From Veillonella dispar (GTDB lineage: Bacteria > Bacillota > Negativicutes > Veillonellales > Veillonellaceae), in NCBI RefSeq assembly GCF_900637515.1, contig NZ_LR134375.1:1865001-1929000 (forward strand): a stretch of DNA of 64,000 bases, read 5' to 3'. Below the pieces are notes generated by a model. That model was not told where the DNA came from and did no database searches. It saw only the letters and a program-made list of their open reading frames with translations. Positions 51,431 through 60,940 of this stretch are shown one piece after another. The translations under genes and the position numbers were made by a program. Every line of letters begins with the position of its first letter. Position 1 is the first letter of the stretch.

Positions 51431-54400
51431 GGTTTTCACCTCCTTCGTTAAGAACCTCTTTCATCCGTTCTAGTGCATCATCTTCGGATAATCTAGATAA
51501 GTAATTATATCGGTTACGGCTAGAGTCAAAACGGCATACAGTGTTGTAGTCACAATATGTACAAGGTCTGTTTTTATTTAACTGGTACGGCTGAATTGGG
51601 AATTGACCGTCCCCGATGTTGCGACCGATGTCAGCCATGACGTGGTTGGTATAACGGCACATTACATCAAACTCGCCGGTGTTCTTAACCTTATGTAAAT
51701 CTCTGCTAGAAATCGTTTGATCCTTTTTCGTAGCAATCGGTACATATGGACCTCGTTTAGAACCGTAGGATAAGAACTTATTGTCTATATGCGTTAACAA
51801 CTCAACATCATCAGAGAAGTATCCGCTATTTTGCCACGCATCGCTTTCTTTAGCCAAGGCTACTGCATCTTCATAAGATATAGGCGCGTCAGCAGGGATT
51901 TTAGGGTTCTTCACATAGGAATACACCACAGCTGCAGGAGTCATAGATTGTCCTTGCGTATTACCATAAGCGGATTCTAAGGCTAACAGATAGGTCATGA
52001 GCTGCAATTTAAGACCATAGTACACATCTTGGGCTGTTACATGAGCGCCACCCGATTTGTAGTCAATAACCATGCCGTAGGTTTGACCATCTCGAGTATA
52101 TTCATCGATACGGTCAATTTGACCAATGAGGCGTAAATAACGATCTTCCCCAAGAGGCACCCGAATCGGATCCCAGCCGCCTTGACGGCCAAAATCTTGC
52201 TCCAAGTATTTTGTATCAAAATCACTGCGCTTGGACCACTCTACAAGGCGGTCTACCGTCACATGTAATGTTCGTTGTACACGCTGCTCGATAGCCTTTT
52301 GGTAGGCATCGCTCGTTTCCTCACCAGCCTGATTTTCTTGTAAAATCTCATCGGCCACAGAGCGACATAAATTTTGTTGCTCCTCTTCATTGAGATCACG
52401 CCATTGTTTATTATTTTCTAATAGATAATTGCCTAAACGCTCTAAATTAGCATGTAAAAATGTACCAATTTCAGGGGCTCCAAAGGAGCGTACACGACGT
52501 GGCTCCAGTTTCAAACCATATTGAGCATAGAACTTGAACGGACATTGTTGGTATCGCTCTAAACGCGTCACAGAACCAGACATGTAGCCTTTAGATAAGA
52601 ACAATCCATTCACTAAATCCTTTGTAATGACCGGCACATCGTTATTATCTCGAATACCACGAGAAACCTCTGCTAAACGAGGACGGTAAGTATCGCTTTC
52701 ACGAGCCCAGTTATAAAGCCCCCACCACAGTGGGTTAACTTCATGTCCACTAAAGAGAGCGCCCCAACGTTCAGATAACAAGGACAAACTTTGGAGAGGC
52801 CGCCATACATAATCAGCCTCAGTATCAGGCTCAATGGATAACGGAATATCTACAGCCTTACCGACGTAACCGAGGGACTCTAGTCGTTTCACCACGAGGG
52901 ATGGCTCAAGACCGGTTCCATCCTCGCCAGAGCTTGCATAGGACAAGGTCAAGGAATCAGATGCCCGCGTCATAGCTAAATATAGTAGGAAGTTCTCGTT
53001 GAAAGCCTTCGGCAAAGCCCCTTCAGCCAAGGTAATGCCTGCATCGGCCAATTCTTGGCGTTCCTTATCCTTGATAAGTCCTTCATCGCCCATACTTTGT
53101 GGGAATACGCCTTGGTTGAGGCCCATGACAAATACCTTAGGCCACCATTGGCTGTAACCACGTTCGATGGTGGTAATCACTACATGGTCCAAGGACGGTG
53201 GAATCATGGAATAATTTACATCGCTCAAGCCTTCTTCGAGGAGCAACATCATCTCATCCAATGTCAACACTTCGTCCTTCATGACCATAGAAATTTCGTC
53301 GATGAAAGAAATAACAGCATTGTACATCTGTTCATGACTGGCTTTAGACTCTTGATCACCTACAGTTTCTGCGTCCTTCGCCCATTCATAGAGGCGCTGT
53401 GGCACTTGCAAGATTTCTAAGAGACCATAGAGTTGTTCGCCCCATTCTGCCCCCGTATGGCCTTCGCTATGAGCGGCAAAGTCAAACCACGGAGATAATA
53501 TATCCATAATGGTCTGTCTTGCTTGATTAATACGGGCTCTACGAGGTGCATCTAAGTGACTTTCTTCATCTTGCCCCTCATGGAATCCTCGTAGATACGG
53601 CCAGCTTTCACGTTCCCATTTATAATGGTCGATACCAAACTCGAGCACATAGTTCTCTAATTCATCTACGGCCTCACGAGTAAGAGGCATCAAGTCCGTT
53701 TTCAGCAAAAGGAACATGCTGTCTCGGCTGTAACTATGGCGCACAATATCAAAGAGAGCCGTCAATAATTCGCCTAAGGGATGATTTTTCATAGGACGTT
53801 GGCGGTCGATAAAGTGCGGGATTCCGTAGCGAGTAAAGACCTTTTCCAAGGTATCTCCGTATGTTTCGGACTCGCGAAGCATAATACATACATCGCGGTA
53901 ACGAGCCTCTGGAGAGGACTCCACATAGGCTAAAATACGGCGAGCCACCGCGTCAGCTTCCCGTTCTCTGTTATAGCCACGAATAAGCGGTATCGTAGTA
54001 TCTGTAGAATTTTGCTTACTAGGGCTAGTAAAGTAGTTCGCCTCTAACTCTTGAACTATTTGAGGACCTCTCTTGCCGTTAAATCCGACCCAATTAATAC
54101 GAGTACCATAACGAGCCACTAGGGTATCATAAATCTCCAAAGGACGACTAAAGAGATGTTCCCCTCGACGAGCGAGATTTAACGCCTTCGGAGCCATCGG
54201 TAAGTCAATGGTTATAACCGCTTCCTTAGCCAAATCAAACAAGGTATAGATCAACTCATAGTGTGTAGGTGTAAACCAATGGAATCCATCGATAAAGACA
54301 TGGCTATTTTCCATCAGTGGAGACTGTGGCAAGGCCTCAACAATTTCCATGATAGGATCGATGTCACGCTCCCCATGACGGCTGATTTCCTCTTCATAGG

Positions 54401-54896
54401 CGGCCATACAAATGGCAAGTTCACGCAATTTCTTTTGTAATACTTTATTTTTTACGGACTCCGCCCCACGTTCTAGGTCAGTAGGACCTACGCGGAATGC
54501 GCGAAACTCAGAAAAGAGCTGTTGCAATACAGAGGAAAACTCAGGCCGTTTAGTAGCCTGTTCTAAGAGGCCTAATTCCTTTTGTTTTCGTTTCATAACA
54601 AGGCGCAACAACATAGACCGGCCAAAGCTAGATAAGCTTGATTGACCGGCCCCCTTAGAGCCTATGGATTGATATACTTGGTACCCCAAACGACCAAAGC
54701 CCACAACACGAACTGTGGTAAAGCCTTTTTCAGGCATAAACTCAGCAAGCTCCCGTTCTACCCGATAGGTCGCTGGTTCAGGAACGAGTAAGATTATCGG
54801 TTCCCCTGGACAATCGGTCATGACTTGACGTATCCGTTCATATACGGCACGTGTCTTACCAGATCCTGCTCGTCCATAATAGACGCTAATACTCAT
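51420..54896 (-). CDS. addB: ATP-dependent helicase/nuclease subunit B
   Basis: Partner of AddA, 1158 residues. N-terminal Walker A-like GRAGSGKTRAVYERI at about 9-23, a degenerate helicase core in the middle and a C-terminal nuclease with MVIDYKSGG. Four cysteines form the expected 4Fe-4S staple: one in RYQQCPFKFYAQYGL (about residue 780) and three in RPCTYCDYNTVC (near 1115). The subunit recognises Chi-like sites in Bacillus. ATG 54896 is preceded by GGGAGGT. First gene of the operon. Confidence 0.97.
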   Translation of the reverse strand: MSISVYYGRAGSGKTRAVYERIRQVMTDCPGEPIILLVPEPATYRVERELAEFMPEKGFTTVRVVGFGRLGYQVYQSIGSKGAGQSSLSSFGRSMLLRLVMKRKQKELGLLEQATKRPEFSSVLQQLFSEFRAFRVGPTDLERGAESVKNKVLQKKLRELAICMAAYEEEISRHGERDIDPIMEIVEALPQSPLMENSHVFIDGFHWFTPTHYELIYTLFDLAKEAVITIDLPMAPKALNLARRGEHLFSRPLEIYDTLVARYGTRINWVGFNGKRGPQIVQELEANYFTSPSKQNSTDTTIPLIRGYNREREADAVARRILAYVESSPEARYRDVCIMLRESETYGDTLEKVFTRYGIPHFIDRQRPMKNHPLGELLTALFDIVRHSYSRDSMFLLLKTDLMPLTREAVDELENYVLEFGIDHYKWERESWPYLRGFHEGQDEESHLDAPRRARINQARQTIMDILSPWFDFAAHSEGHTGAEWGEQLYGLLEILQVPQRLYEWAKDAETVGDQESKASHEQMYNAVISFIDEISMVMKDEVLTLDEMMLLLEEGLSDVNYSMIPPSLDHVVITTIERGYSQWWPKVFVMGLNQGVFPQSMGDEGLIKDKERQELADAGITLAEGALPKAFNENFLLYLAMTRASDSLTLSYASSGEDGTGLEPSLVVKRLESLGYVGKAVDIPLSIEPDTEADYVWRPLQSLSLLSERWGALFSGHEVNPLWWGLYNWARESDTYRPRLAEVSRGIRDNNDVPVITKDLVNGLFLSKGYMSGSVTRLERYQQCPFKFYAQYGLKLEPRRVRSFGAPEIGTFLHANLERLGNYLLENNKQWRDLNEEEQQNLCRSVADEILQENQAGEETSDAYQKAIEQRVQRTLHVTVDRLVEWSKRSDFDTKYLEQDFGRQGGWDPIRVPLGEDRYLRLIGQIDRIDEYTRDGQTYGMVIDYKSGGAHVTAQDVYYGLKLQLMTYLLALESAYGNTQGQSMTPAAVVYSYVKNPKIPADAPISYEDAVALAKESDAWQNSGYFSDDVELLTHIDNKFLSYGSKRGPYVPIATKKDQTISSRDLHKVKNTGEFDVMCRYTNHVMADIGRNIGDGQFPIQPYQLNKNRPCTYCDYNTVCRFDSSRNRYNYLSRLSEDDALERMKEVLNEGGENHGC

Positions 54897-55230
54897 GAGA
54901 CCTCCCTAGTGAAACTTTCACCATCTCAATTTATAGAAATCACAAACTTCATCTTATTTTTAAATTTCTTTTCCTCAGGTATAGATTTAAACTAATTTTT
55001 TCGATATAATATATTACTATACTACGTATTATTATATAGTAATATGATATTCTGTGCCTAATTATGGGGTAATTAAAGGCAAATTGTACAATATTTGACT
55101 CATTAGATTAAATTTGTTTATAATTAAGAAAATATTTTATATTTTATTTACAATTGACGGAATTTCATATATAATACAGATTAGTATTTGTGTTATTTGT
55201 AAAAAATCATGTATTTAGGAGTGAATTATT
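54897..55230. other. AT-rich divergent gap between addB and a secreted-protein gene
   Basis: 334 bases of low GC. It holds the strong promoter of the 55231 gene and presumably the addBA promoter; no gene or hairpin is seen. Confidence 0.5.
55147..55175 (+). promoter_or_regulatory. Strong promoter of the 325-residue secreted protein
   Basis: TTTACA at 55147-55152, a 17-bp spacer and a consensus TATAAT at 55170-55175, giving a leader of about 48 bases with a TAGGAG ribosome site. Confidence 0.7.
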
Positions 55231-56208
55231 ATGAACAAAAAACATTTAGCAGCTGCTTTCGCAGTATTCGCAGCTACAACTATGTCTTTCTCTGCTTTCG
55301 CAGCATCCGTTGATGCTAACGCACGCGCTTACGAACGTGCTGCAGCTGAACAATATACTTACGCTGCACCTCAAGCAGCTACACCAGCGTACCAATCTGG
55401 TTATGTAACAAGCGCACCACGCCCTGGTTACAAACCATTACCAGCAGTACCTTACACAGCAGGTGACATGGCTCAACAAATGCCTGTATCCAAAGAATTG
55501 GGCGACCCAATCTTTGTAGCACCTCAAACTACAGCTGTAGGTCTTCAAATCATGGATCCTATCGCTACTAACAACCAACCTGTATATCAAGAAACTGTAA
55601 CTTCCGTAACAGCTAATGGCAACGGCAGTGCATATGTTTCCCGTTACAAAACTAACCAATTGAACGCATTCGACTTATTGTTGAACGGCAAATCCTATAC
55701 ATACGACTTGCCAGCATACACTAACGGCTACCAAGTAAAAACTGCTAGCTCCTACAACCGTGCTGGTGACGGCGTTGCAAACGTATTCTCTACAAACGTA
55801 ATCACTGAAGCAGTTGTAAACAACAACTCCTTGCGTATCACTGTTAACATGACTCAACCAACAGCTGTAGCAGCTGCTAAATTGCGTTCCATGCAACAAA
55901 CTGGTCAAGTAGCAGGTGGCGAAGTAGCTGCATTGTTCGCTTACAATGAAAGCTATGATGGTGTAAAACAAGCTGCTCATTACGATGTATTCAACAACGG
56001 CAACCGTTACATCGTTGTTAAATCCGGTGCTGTAACTGTTCCAAACGGTGCACAACACCCTTACGCAACTGCATTGTTCGCAGTAACTGACGACACTGTA
56101 GCTGCTGTAACAGTATCTGGCAACACTGCTGATGCTTACGATTTAGTTAAAGGTACTGCATACGCAATTGCACAATCTGCTCGCGTATCTAACGCACGTA
56201 CTCGCTAA
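55231..56208 (+). CDS. Secreted protein of unknown function, probably abundant
   Basis: 325 residues with a clear signal peptide (MNKKHLAAAFAVFAATTMSFSAFAA). After a Tyr/Ala/Pro-rich region (about 30-85), the remainder is a mixed beta-type sequence rich in Asn, Thr and Val with no cysteine and no recognised domain. Codon choice is strongly biased toward a small set (GCT/GCA, GGT/GGC, AAC, CGT), as in highly expressed genes; with a near-consensus promoter and a perfect terminator this points to an abundant envelope or surface protein. I do not recognise the family. Confidence 0.75.
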   Translation: MNKKHLAAAFAVFAATTMSFSAFAASVDANARAYERAAAEQYTYAAPQAATPAYQSGYVTSAPRPGYKPLPAVPYTAGDMAQQMPVSKELGDPIFVAPQTTAVGLQIMDPIATNNQPVYQETVTSVTANGNGSAYVSRYKTNQLNAFDLLLNGKSYTYDLPAYTNGYQVKTASSYNRAGDGVANVFSTNVITEAVVNNNSLRITVNMTQPTAVAAAKLRSMQQTGQVAGGEVAALFAYNESYDGVKQAAHYDVFNNGNRYIVVKSGAVTVPNGAQHPYATALFAVTDDTVAAVTVSGNTADAYDLVKGTAYAIAQSARVSNARTR

Positions 56209-56287
56209 TTTAAACTACAATTCGTTACGAATTAAATATAATAGTGAAAGCTACGAGCCTTCACACATAAAGACTATATAAATCACT

Positions 56288-56327
56288 AAATCCCCGAATG
56301 AGATATCTCATTCGGGGATTTTTTTTA
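56288..56327 (+). terminator. Terminator of the secreted-protein gene
   Basis: A perfect 34-base palindrome centred on GATATC, then eight T, 80 bases after the stop codon. Confidence 0.92.
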
Positions 56328-56451
56328 GCTAGTTATAAAGCTCAGGATCTAAGGTCTAACCTTCATACCTAAGCAAATTAAGATGATGTATCTTACCAAC
56401 TAGGTCCTTAACTTAATAAATTTATGAATTATTAGATTTATGATTCTTTAA

Positions 56452-57000
56452 TTATAGTCTTGTAAATATCTCTAATGCCTTATAGGCCATCAAACGATAG
56501 CCACGCGCATTGGGATGTACTTCACCAGCAAAGACAATTTGGCCTATTTGATCTGCTTCATATAAAGTTGTATAGAAGTCTATAACCTTTAAGTCATGCT
56601 CTGTTGCATAGGCTTTTAATCGGTCGTTTACATCTCGCACAACAAGGTCTAACCCATCCATATCGCTATCGATTTGTGTTTCCAAACCAATTATTACCTT
56701 CCCCTTTGTGCTCGCTAATTCAATAGCTTTCACCAAGGTCTTGAACACATACGCACTATCTCGACCTTGTAAAATATCGTTGGTACCACACATTAAGAAG
56801 ATGTGACGTGTTGGATCAGCTACCGCTGTAGCCCCCCATTCTTCAATATTATAAATCATGCCTTGCACAGAGCATCCATCTTCACCATAATTTGTAAAAT
56901 GTACATTCTCTATAGATGCATCACAGATTTCAACCCACCCTTGGCCATAAGGCACATCATAACCACGGGTAATACTATCGCCAAAACAGATAATTTCCAT
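56452..57000 (-). CDS. SGNH/GDSL-family hydrolase
   Basis: 182 residues, cytoplasmic by lack of a signal peptide. Catalytic blocks: IICFGDSITRGYD (Ser), Gly in the NYGEDGCSVQGM region, LMCGTNDIL (Asn) and GEVHPNARGYRLMA (Asp/His replaced by VHPN form with His). Likely an esterase or acyl hydrolase; substrate unknown. Start chosen at ATG 57000 with AGGAGGT six bases upstream; the frame is open to 57024. Confidence 0.88.
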   Translation of the reverse strand: MEIICFGDSITRGYDVPYGQGWVEICDASIENVHFTNYGEDGCSVQGMIYNIEEWGATAVADPTRHIFLMCGTNDILQGRDSAYVFKTLVKAIELASTKGKVIIGLETQIDSDMDGLDLVVRDVNDRLKAYATEHDLKVIDFYTTLYEADQIGQIVFAGEVHPNARGYRLMAYKALEIFTRL

Positions 57001-57143
57001 ATCAAGACCTCCTGTACTATGCAATAATCATATAACAAAAAGATGATTATACACAATATACATATTATGGAGTTTTATATGCATTTCTAATGGAATTACA
57101 TGTATGACTATGGTATACTAATTCCACATAAGAGAGGTCTAAC

Positions 57144-57941
57144 ATGAGAAAACTTTATCCCTTTTTAATACTAGCATTGGCAACATTGCAATCTGCTAGT
57201 GCCATTTCACAATATGAATTAGAGAACAAGCCTACTCAATACCAAGTAGCTTATAATAGTCCTTCAGAGACTGTGTATATCGACTTAAGTACAATCAGTC
57301 TAGCACAGGCAGGTCCTACGTATAGCACGCTTCATGCTCGTACAATTAGTCTGTATAAAAATCAGAATATCATAGCCGATTATTCAACTAATTATACATA
57401 TCATCGAGGTAATACATCTAAAGATATTTATCTTATGGATTGGCATGTGGCACCGGCGAAATTCTACCAAGTAAATGGTGCTCCTATAGGGGCTGCTAAC
57501 AGTCAGCGTTCTGTTCTATCTACAGGTGCTCATGTCGCTACAAAGGGCTCTGCGGTGGCTGAAATAGGTCAATTTATTTTACATAATGCATTGGAAATGG
57601 AACGTATTACATATACTTCTACGAACCCCTATGTACCGCCTCGTCCATATAAGCCAATCAGTGCACCGGCTCCTACAGCAAGCAAGCCATTATTTGGTGT
57701 TCAACCACCACCAGGGGTATACAAACCGCTAAACCAATTAGAATCACCTTATACTTCTAATCAACCACGGTTAACACCATCTAAACTAGGTGTATATGGC
57801 CCTGTTCCACCACCTCCTCCACAAGGTCCAAGACCGAGTGACTGGATTCTTGATATCCAAAATCAAGATATGCCAGATCCTAATACACCTATGAGTGAAT
57901 GGCGACCACAACCAGACTATCATGCACCACAAAAACCATAG
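57144..57941 (+). CDS. Secreted proline-rich protein, unknown
   Basis: 265 residues: signal peptide MRKLYPFLILALATLQSASA, then a folded-looking part (YIDLSTISLAQAGPTYSTLHA, and LDW-like YLMDWHVAPAKFY) to about residue 155, then a Pro/Tyr-rich tail with repeated YKP, PPP and PDxN-like units. AGAGAGGT precedes ATG 57144. No domain recognised. Possibly an envelope-spanning or wall-interacting protein. Confidence 0.7.
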   Translation: MRKLYPFLILALATLQSASAISQYELENKPTQYQVAYNSPSETVYIDLSTISLAQAGPTYSTLHARTISLYKNQNIIADYSTNYTYHRGNTSKDIYLMDWHVAPAKFYQVNGAPIGAANSQRSVLSTGAHVATKGSAVAEIGQFILHNALEMERITYTSTNPYVPPRPYKPISAPAPTASKPLFGVQPPPGVYKPLNQLESPYTSNQPRLTPSKLGVYGPVPPPPPQGPRPSDWILDIQNQDMPDPNTPMSEWRPQPDYHAPQKP

Positions 57942-57969
57942 TCATAAAATATAGTTACTCGTAACTTAC

Positions 57970-58024
57970 AAAAAGAGACTGAACTGTCCCCTATTTAGGA
58001 GATCTAGTTCAGTCTCTTTTTTTC
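57970..58024 (+). terminator. Terminator of the proline-rich protein gene
   Basis: AAAAAGAGACTGAACT pairs with AGTTCAGTCTCTTTTT, with an inner TCC/GGA stem and a T8 run. Confidence 0.9.
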
Positions 58025-58079
58025 ATATTTTATTTGTTTCGATACAATCAGATGAACGTATTATATTAATGCTTTCACA

Positions 58080-59303
58080 TTATTTAAGACGTACAAAGAA
58101 CAATGCGATAGCACCGATAACAGGAGCGATGGCAAGAGTCATCAATGCAGATTGATAGCTACCTGTAGCAGTTAACATGCTCCCTAAAATCATAGGTGCC
58201 AACATAACACCGATTTGGTTAAATAAGTTTACAAATCCTGCTGTGGTACCACGTAAATGAGGTGCTGCGGATTGAATTACGAGCGCATTTGTCAATGCAC
58301 TATGCATGAAAGCACCGATACCAAGGATTGGACCTGTTATGAAGAGCATATCTGGATTTGTAGTGCTTGCAAAGAGGATCAATGCTGGTGCGAATAAGAA
58401 CATAACAAGCGCTACTAAGTGGTTTTTCTTAATCGGTAAGATATCGGACAAAATACCGATGGTCGGCTTTGCAATAAGGGCTGCTAAACCAAAGGCGGAC
58501 ATTACATGACCTGCATAGATAGCATTAACACCGAGCTGTTTAACCATGTACAAATTTGACCATTGTGCCACAGCCCACGTAGCACCTGTAGCAAAGAAGC
58601 CTGCGAAGGCAAGACAACAAATATTGCGATTTTTCAAAACATGTAGCAAATTTTCCTTTAAGGAAGTCTTTTCGCCTATATGAGCAGATGCAGCACTCGC
58701 CTCTGCTTCTCGTTGTGCCAAGATTTCAGCACTTGGTTTACGAACCGTGAAATAGCTAAGAATGAAAACAAGGATTGGCAATACGGCTGTTAAAAGGAAT
58801 GCATTTTGCCAACCATAATTAGTGGCTACATATGGTGCGTATAGATTTACAGTGGTCAAACCAAGAGATGTACAGGACATAAAGATACCCACTGCAGCAC
58901 CACGTTGATTAGGACCAAAATAATCCCCAATAGCACTTAAGCAAGATGCTTGTACCGGACCAGATACGATACCTAATAAGAAGCGCAACACCCAACCATA
59001 GGTGTAATTATCGATGGTACTCATCAATGCCGTAATGAGCGCCATAGAAAGCAAGCTCACTAAAATAGTATAACGGTAGCCAATGCGATCCGCTAAGATA
59101 CCACCTGGTAAAACCATGATGGCATAACCCATATAAAAGGCGGATAAATAAGCCGTACCCATTTGAGGAGTGAAACTCAACGCTTCATTAACAATAGGCA
59201 TCAAGGATGCCCAAGATAGGCGCATAACAAAACTAATCAAAAATGTTAGCCATACGCTGACAAGAATTAAAATCTGAGTTCGTGAGAAACTAAGTCGATT
59301 CAT
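58080..59303 (-). CDS. Major facilitator superfamily transporter
   Basis: 407 residues with 12 likely membrane helices. The loop 2-3 signature GGILADRIGYRYTI is clear near residue 68, and GDYFGPNQRGAAVGIF near 128 and the mid-protein cytoplasmic loop (EILAQREAEASAA, about 196-208) fit the organic anion/hexuronate-like (ACS) group. Substrate unknown. A GGAGC site precedes ATG 59303. Confidence 0.9.
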   Translation of the reverse strand: MNRLSFSRTQILILVSVWLTFLISFVMRLSWASLMPIVNEALSFTPQMGTAYLSAFYMGYAIMVLPGGILADRIGYRYTILVSLLSMALITALMSTIDNYTYGWVLRFLLGIVSGPVQASCLSAIGDYFGPNQRGAAVGIFMSCTSLGLTTVNLYAPYVATNYGWQNAFLLTAVLPILVFILSYFTVRKPSAEILAQREAEASAASAHIGEKTSLKENLLHVLKNRNICCLAFAGFFATGATWAVAQWSNLYMVKQLGVNAIYAGHVMSAFGLAALIAKPTIGILSDILPIKKNHLVALVMFLFAPALILFASTTNPDMLFITGPILGIGAFMHSALTNALVIQSAAPHLRGTTAGFVNLFNQIGVMLAPMILGSMLTATGSYQSALMTLAIAPVIGAIALFFVRLK

Positions 59304-59395
59304 ACGAGCTCCTTTCTACAGAATAAAAACATATAAAGTAATCATACTATAAATACAGGGTATTTTACAAACTTCAAAGATTAACAAAATACAAT

Positions 59396-59428
59396 AAAAA
59401 GCCCTCTAGGCATAACCTAAAGGGCTTT
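59396..59428 (-). terminator. Terminator of tRNA-Ser
   Basis: AAAGCCCT...AGGGCTTT stem with a TAGG/CCTA inner part and a T5 run on the minus strand, 8 bases past the tRNA 3' end. Confidence 0.85.
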
Positions 59429-59436
59429 CTAAATTG

Positions 59437-59525
59437 TGGCGGAGAGGGTGGGATTCGAACCCACGGCCCCTTGCGGAGTCACTGGTTTTCAAGACCAGCT
59501 CCTTAAACCACTCGGACACCTCTCC
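59437..59525 (-). tRNA. tRNA-Ser (anticodon UGA)
   Basis: 89 bases including an encoded CCA. Acceptor stem GGAGAGG/CCTCTCC with G discriminator; anticodon stem CTGGT/ACCAG around CTTGAAA, giving anticodon TGA; a long variable arm (TGACTCCGCAAGGGGC region) as in class II tRNAs; T arm GTGGGTTCGAATCCCAC. Confidence 0.98.
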
Positions 59526-59585
59526 ATAACAGTATTATTATATCAGATTGGCCCAATAATAAGCAACAACGTAATATCGTACAAG

Positions 59586-59613
59586 AAAAAAGCTGGCTCA
59601 AAGCCAGCTTTTT
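59586..59613 (-). terminator. Terminator of the CorA-type gene
   Basis: A 12-bp perfect stem (AAAAAGCTGGCT with its complement), CAA loop and T run on the minus strand. Confidence 0.92.
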
Positions 59614-59685
59614 CATGTGTATTTGTTGTTAAAGTAATGTTTCAACTACTTACTATTGAATTAAGTATTCACTAATTATCATAAA

Positions 59686-60639
59686 TTAGAATAAATCTTT
59701 TTTCCACATACCGATAATGGCAATAATAGAGAATACTAATGCAACACCTATAACCTCATAGAATCCCTCTGGATCATCTTGGAATGGCAATGGCACGTTT
59801 GTCCCCCACAAGCTAAATACGATTGTTGGCACCGCCATAGCAATAGTAAGGGTCGCCAACATTTTCATAACCAAGTTAAGGTTGTTAGAAATAATGGATG
59901 TGAAGGCGTTCATCATGTTCATCAAGATATTGGAGTACATTTCAACCATCTCGATGGCCTGTTTATTCTCGATGATAACGTCCTCTAGTAAGTCCTCATC
60001 CTCTTCGTACATCTTGAGAAGATGTTTATAGGAACTATGACCACGCAAGCGCAATAGACGTTCCATAACGGTACCATTCGTGCGCAATGCAGATGTAAAG
60101 TATGTCATGGATTTCTGTAATTCCAACAATTGGAAGAAGTCTTTATTCTTTGTAGTATGACGCAATTGGACTTCAATATCGTCAGTACGGCGGTTGATTT
60201 GTTGCAAGTAGCGCAAGAACATAGTTGCTGTGCGATACAAGATTTGGAACAAGAAACGTGTCTTTTTGTATGTATAGAACGTAGAAATCTGATTAGAAAT
60301 GAACGGATACAATACTTCAGATTCTTCGAGGCAGACCGTAATAAAGAAGTCTGGCGTCAAGAAGATACCCAGCGGCACTGTATCATACATATCGTTACCG
60401 CGGATAACCGGAATATTGATAACGATAAAGATGTAGTTATCCTCTAACTCCACGTGAGAACGTTCTTCCATATCGAGAGCGGTCTTTAAAACGTCCGTTG
60501 GGATTTCCGTCAAAATATTGATAAGGGATAACTCATCGGGGTCTGGGTTCACCAAATTTACCCAAGAACCTTTTGTGGCATCTGATACAGTGCTATCGGA
60601 AACTAACTCTTCTTCTATATGTTTATACACCGTAATCAT
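59686..60639 (-). CDS. CorA-family divalent metal transporter with GTN in place of GMN
   Basis: Pentameric membrane channel family for magnesium and related cations. About 317 residues: a cytoplasmic domain (SWVNLVNPDPDELSLI, VELEDNYIFIVINIP), the long helix (QQINRRTDDIEVQL onward) and two C-terminal membrane helices. The loop between them, normally YGMN, reads WGTNVPLPF here, a variant seen in several Firmicutes CorA-like proteins. Start chosen at ATG 60639, 6 bases after AAGGAGG; the frame is open to 60711. Ion preference may differ from classic CorA. Confidence 0.88.
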   Translation of the reverse strand: MITVYKHIEEELVSDSTVSDATKGSWVNLVNPDPDELSLINILTEIPTDVLKTALDMEERSHVELEDNYIFIVINIPVIRGNDMYDTVPLGIFLTPDFFITVCLEESEVLYPFISNQISTFYTYKKTRFLFQILYRTATMFLRYLQQINRRTDDIEVQLRHTTKNKDFFQLLELQKSMTYFTSALRTNGTVMERLLRLRGHSSYKHLLKMYEEDEDLLEDVIIENKQAIEMVEMYSNILMNMMNAFTSIISNNLNLVMKMLATLTIAMAVPTIVFSLWGTNVPLPFQDDPEGFYEVIGVALVFSIIAIIGMWKKDLF

Positions 60640-60819
60640 GCTATCCCTCCTTCCAACGAACTTATAGTAATCATCTAATAAATTATATACTATTTTATAG
60701 CTATTATTCAATTCAATTGTGAAAGTTTTGTGTATCTAGAACATACATATGCAGTTTTATGTCTATTTATGATGTACAGATATATAGTAAAAGTATCGTA
60801 AATGTTTAATCCACGCAAT

Positions 60820-60863
60820 AAAATAACCTCTAAGTTAGTCAGTTACTAACCTAGAGGTTATTT
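60820..60863 (-). terminator. Terminator of the P-type ATPase gene
   Basis: AAATAACCTCTA...TAGAGGTTATTT long stem with two mismatches and a T run on the minus strand, about 80 bases past the stop codon. Confidence 0.8.
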
Positions 60864-60940
60864 ATATCAGTCCTAATCATTCAGATCAGGAGAATGTAAT
60901 TTATTTCGTTCCTCTACAGAGCTATAAACTCTGCTTTCAC

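Noticed and set aside
59686-60639. Non-functional CorA because GMN is missing
   Set aside because: GTN-type variants with an otherwise complete C-terminus are known in the family, so loss of function is not supported.
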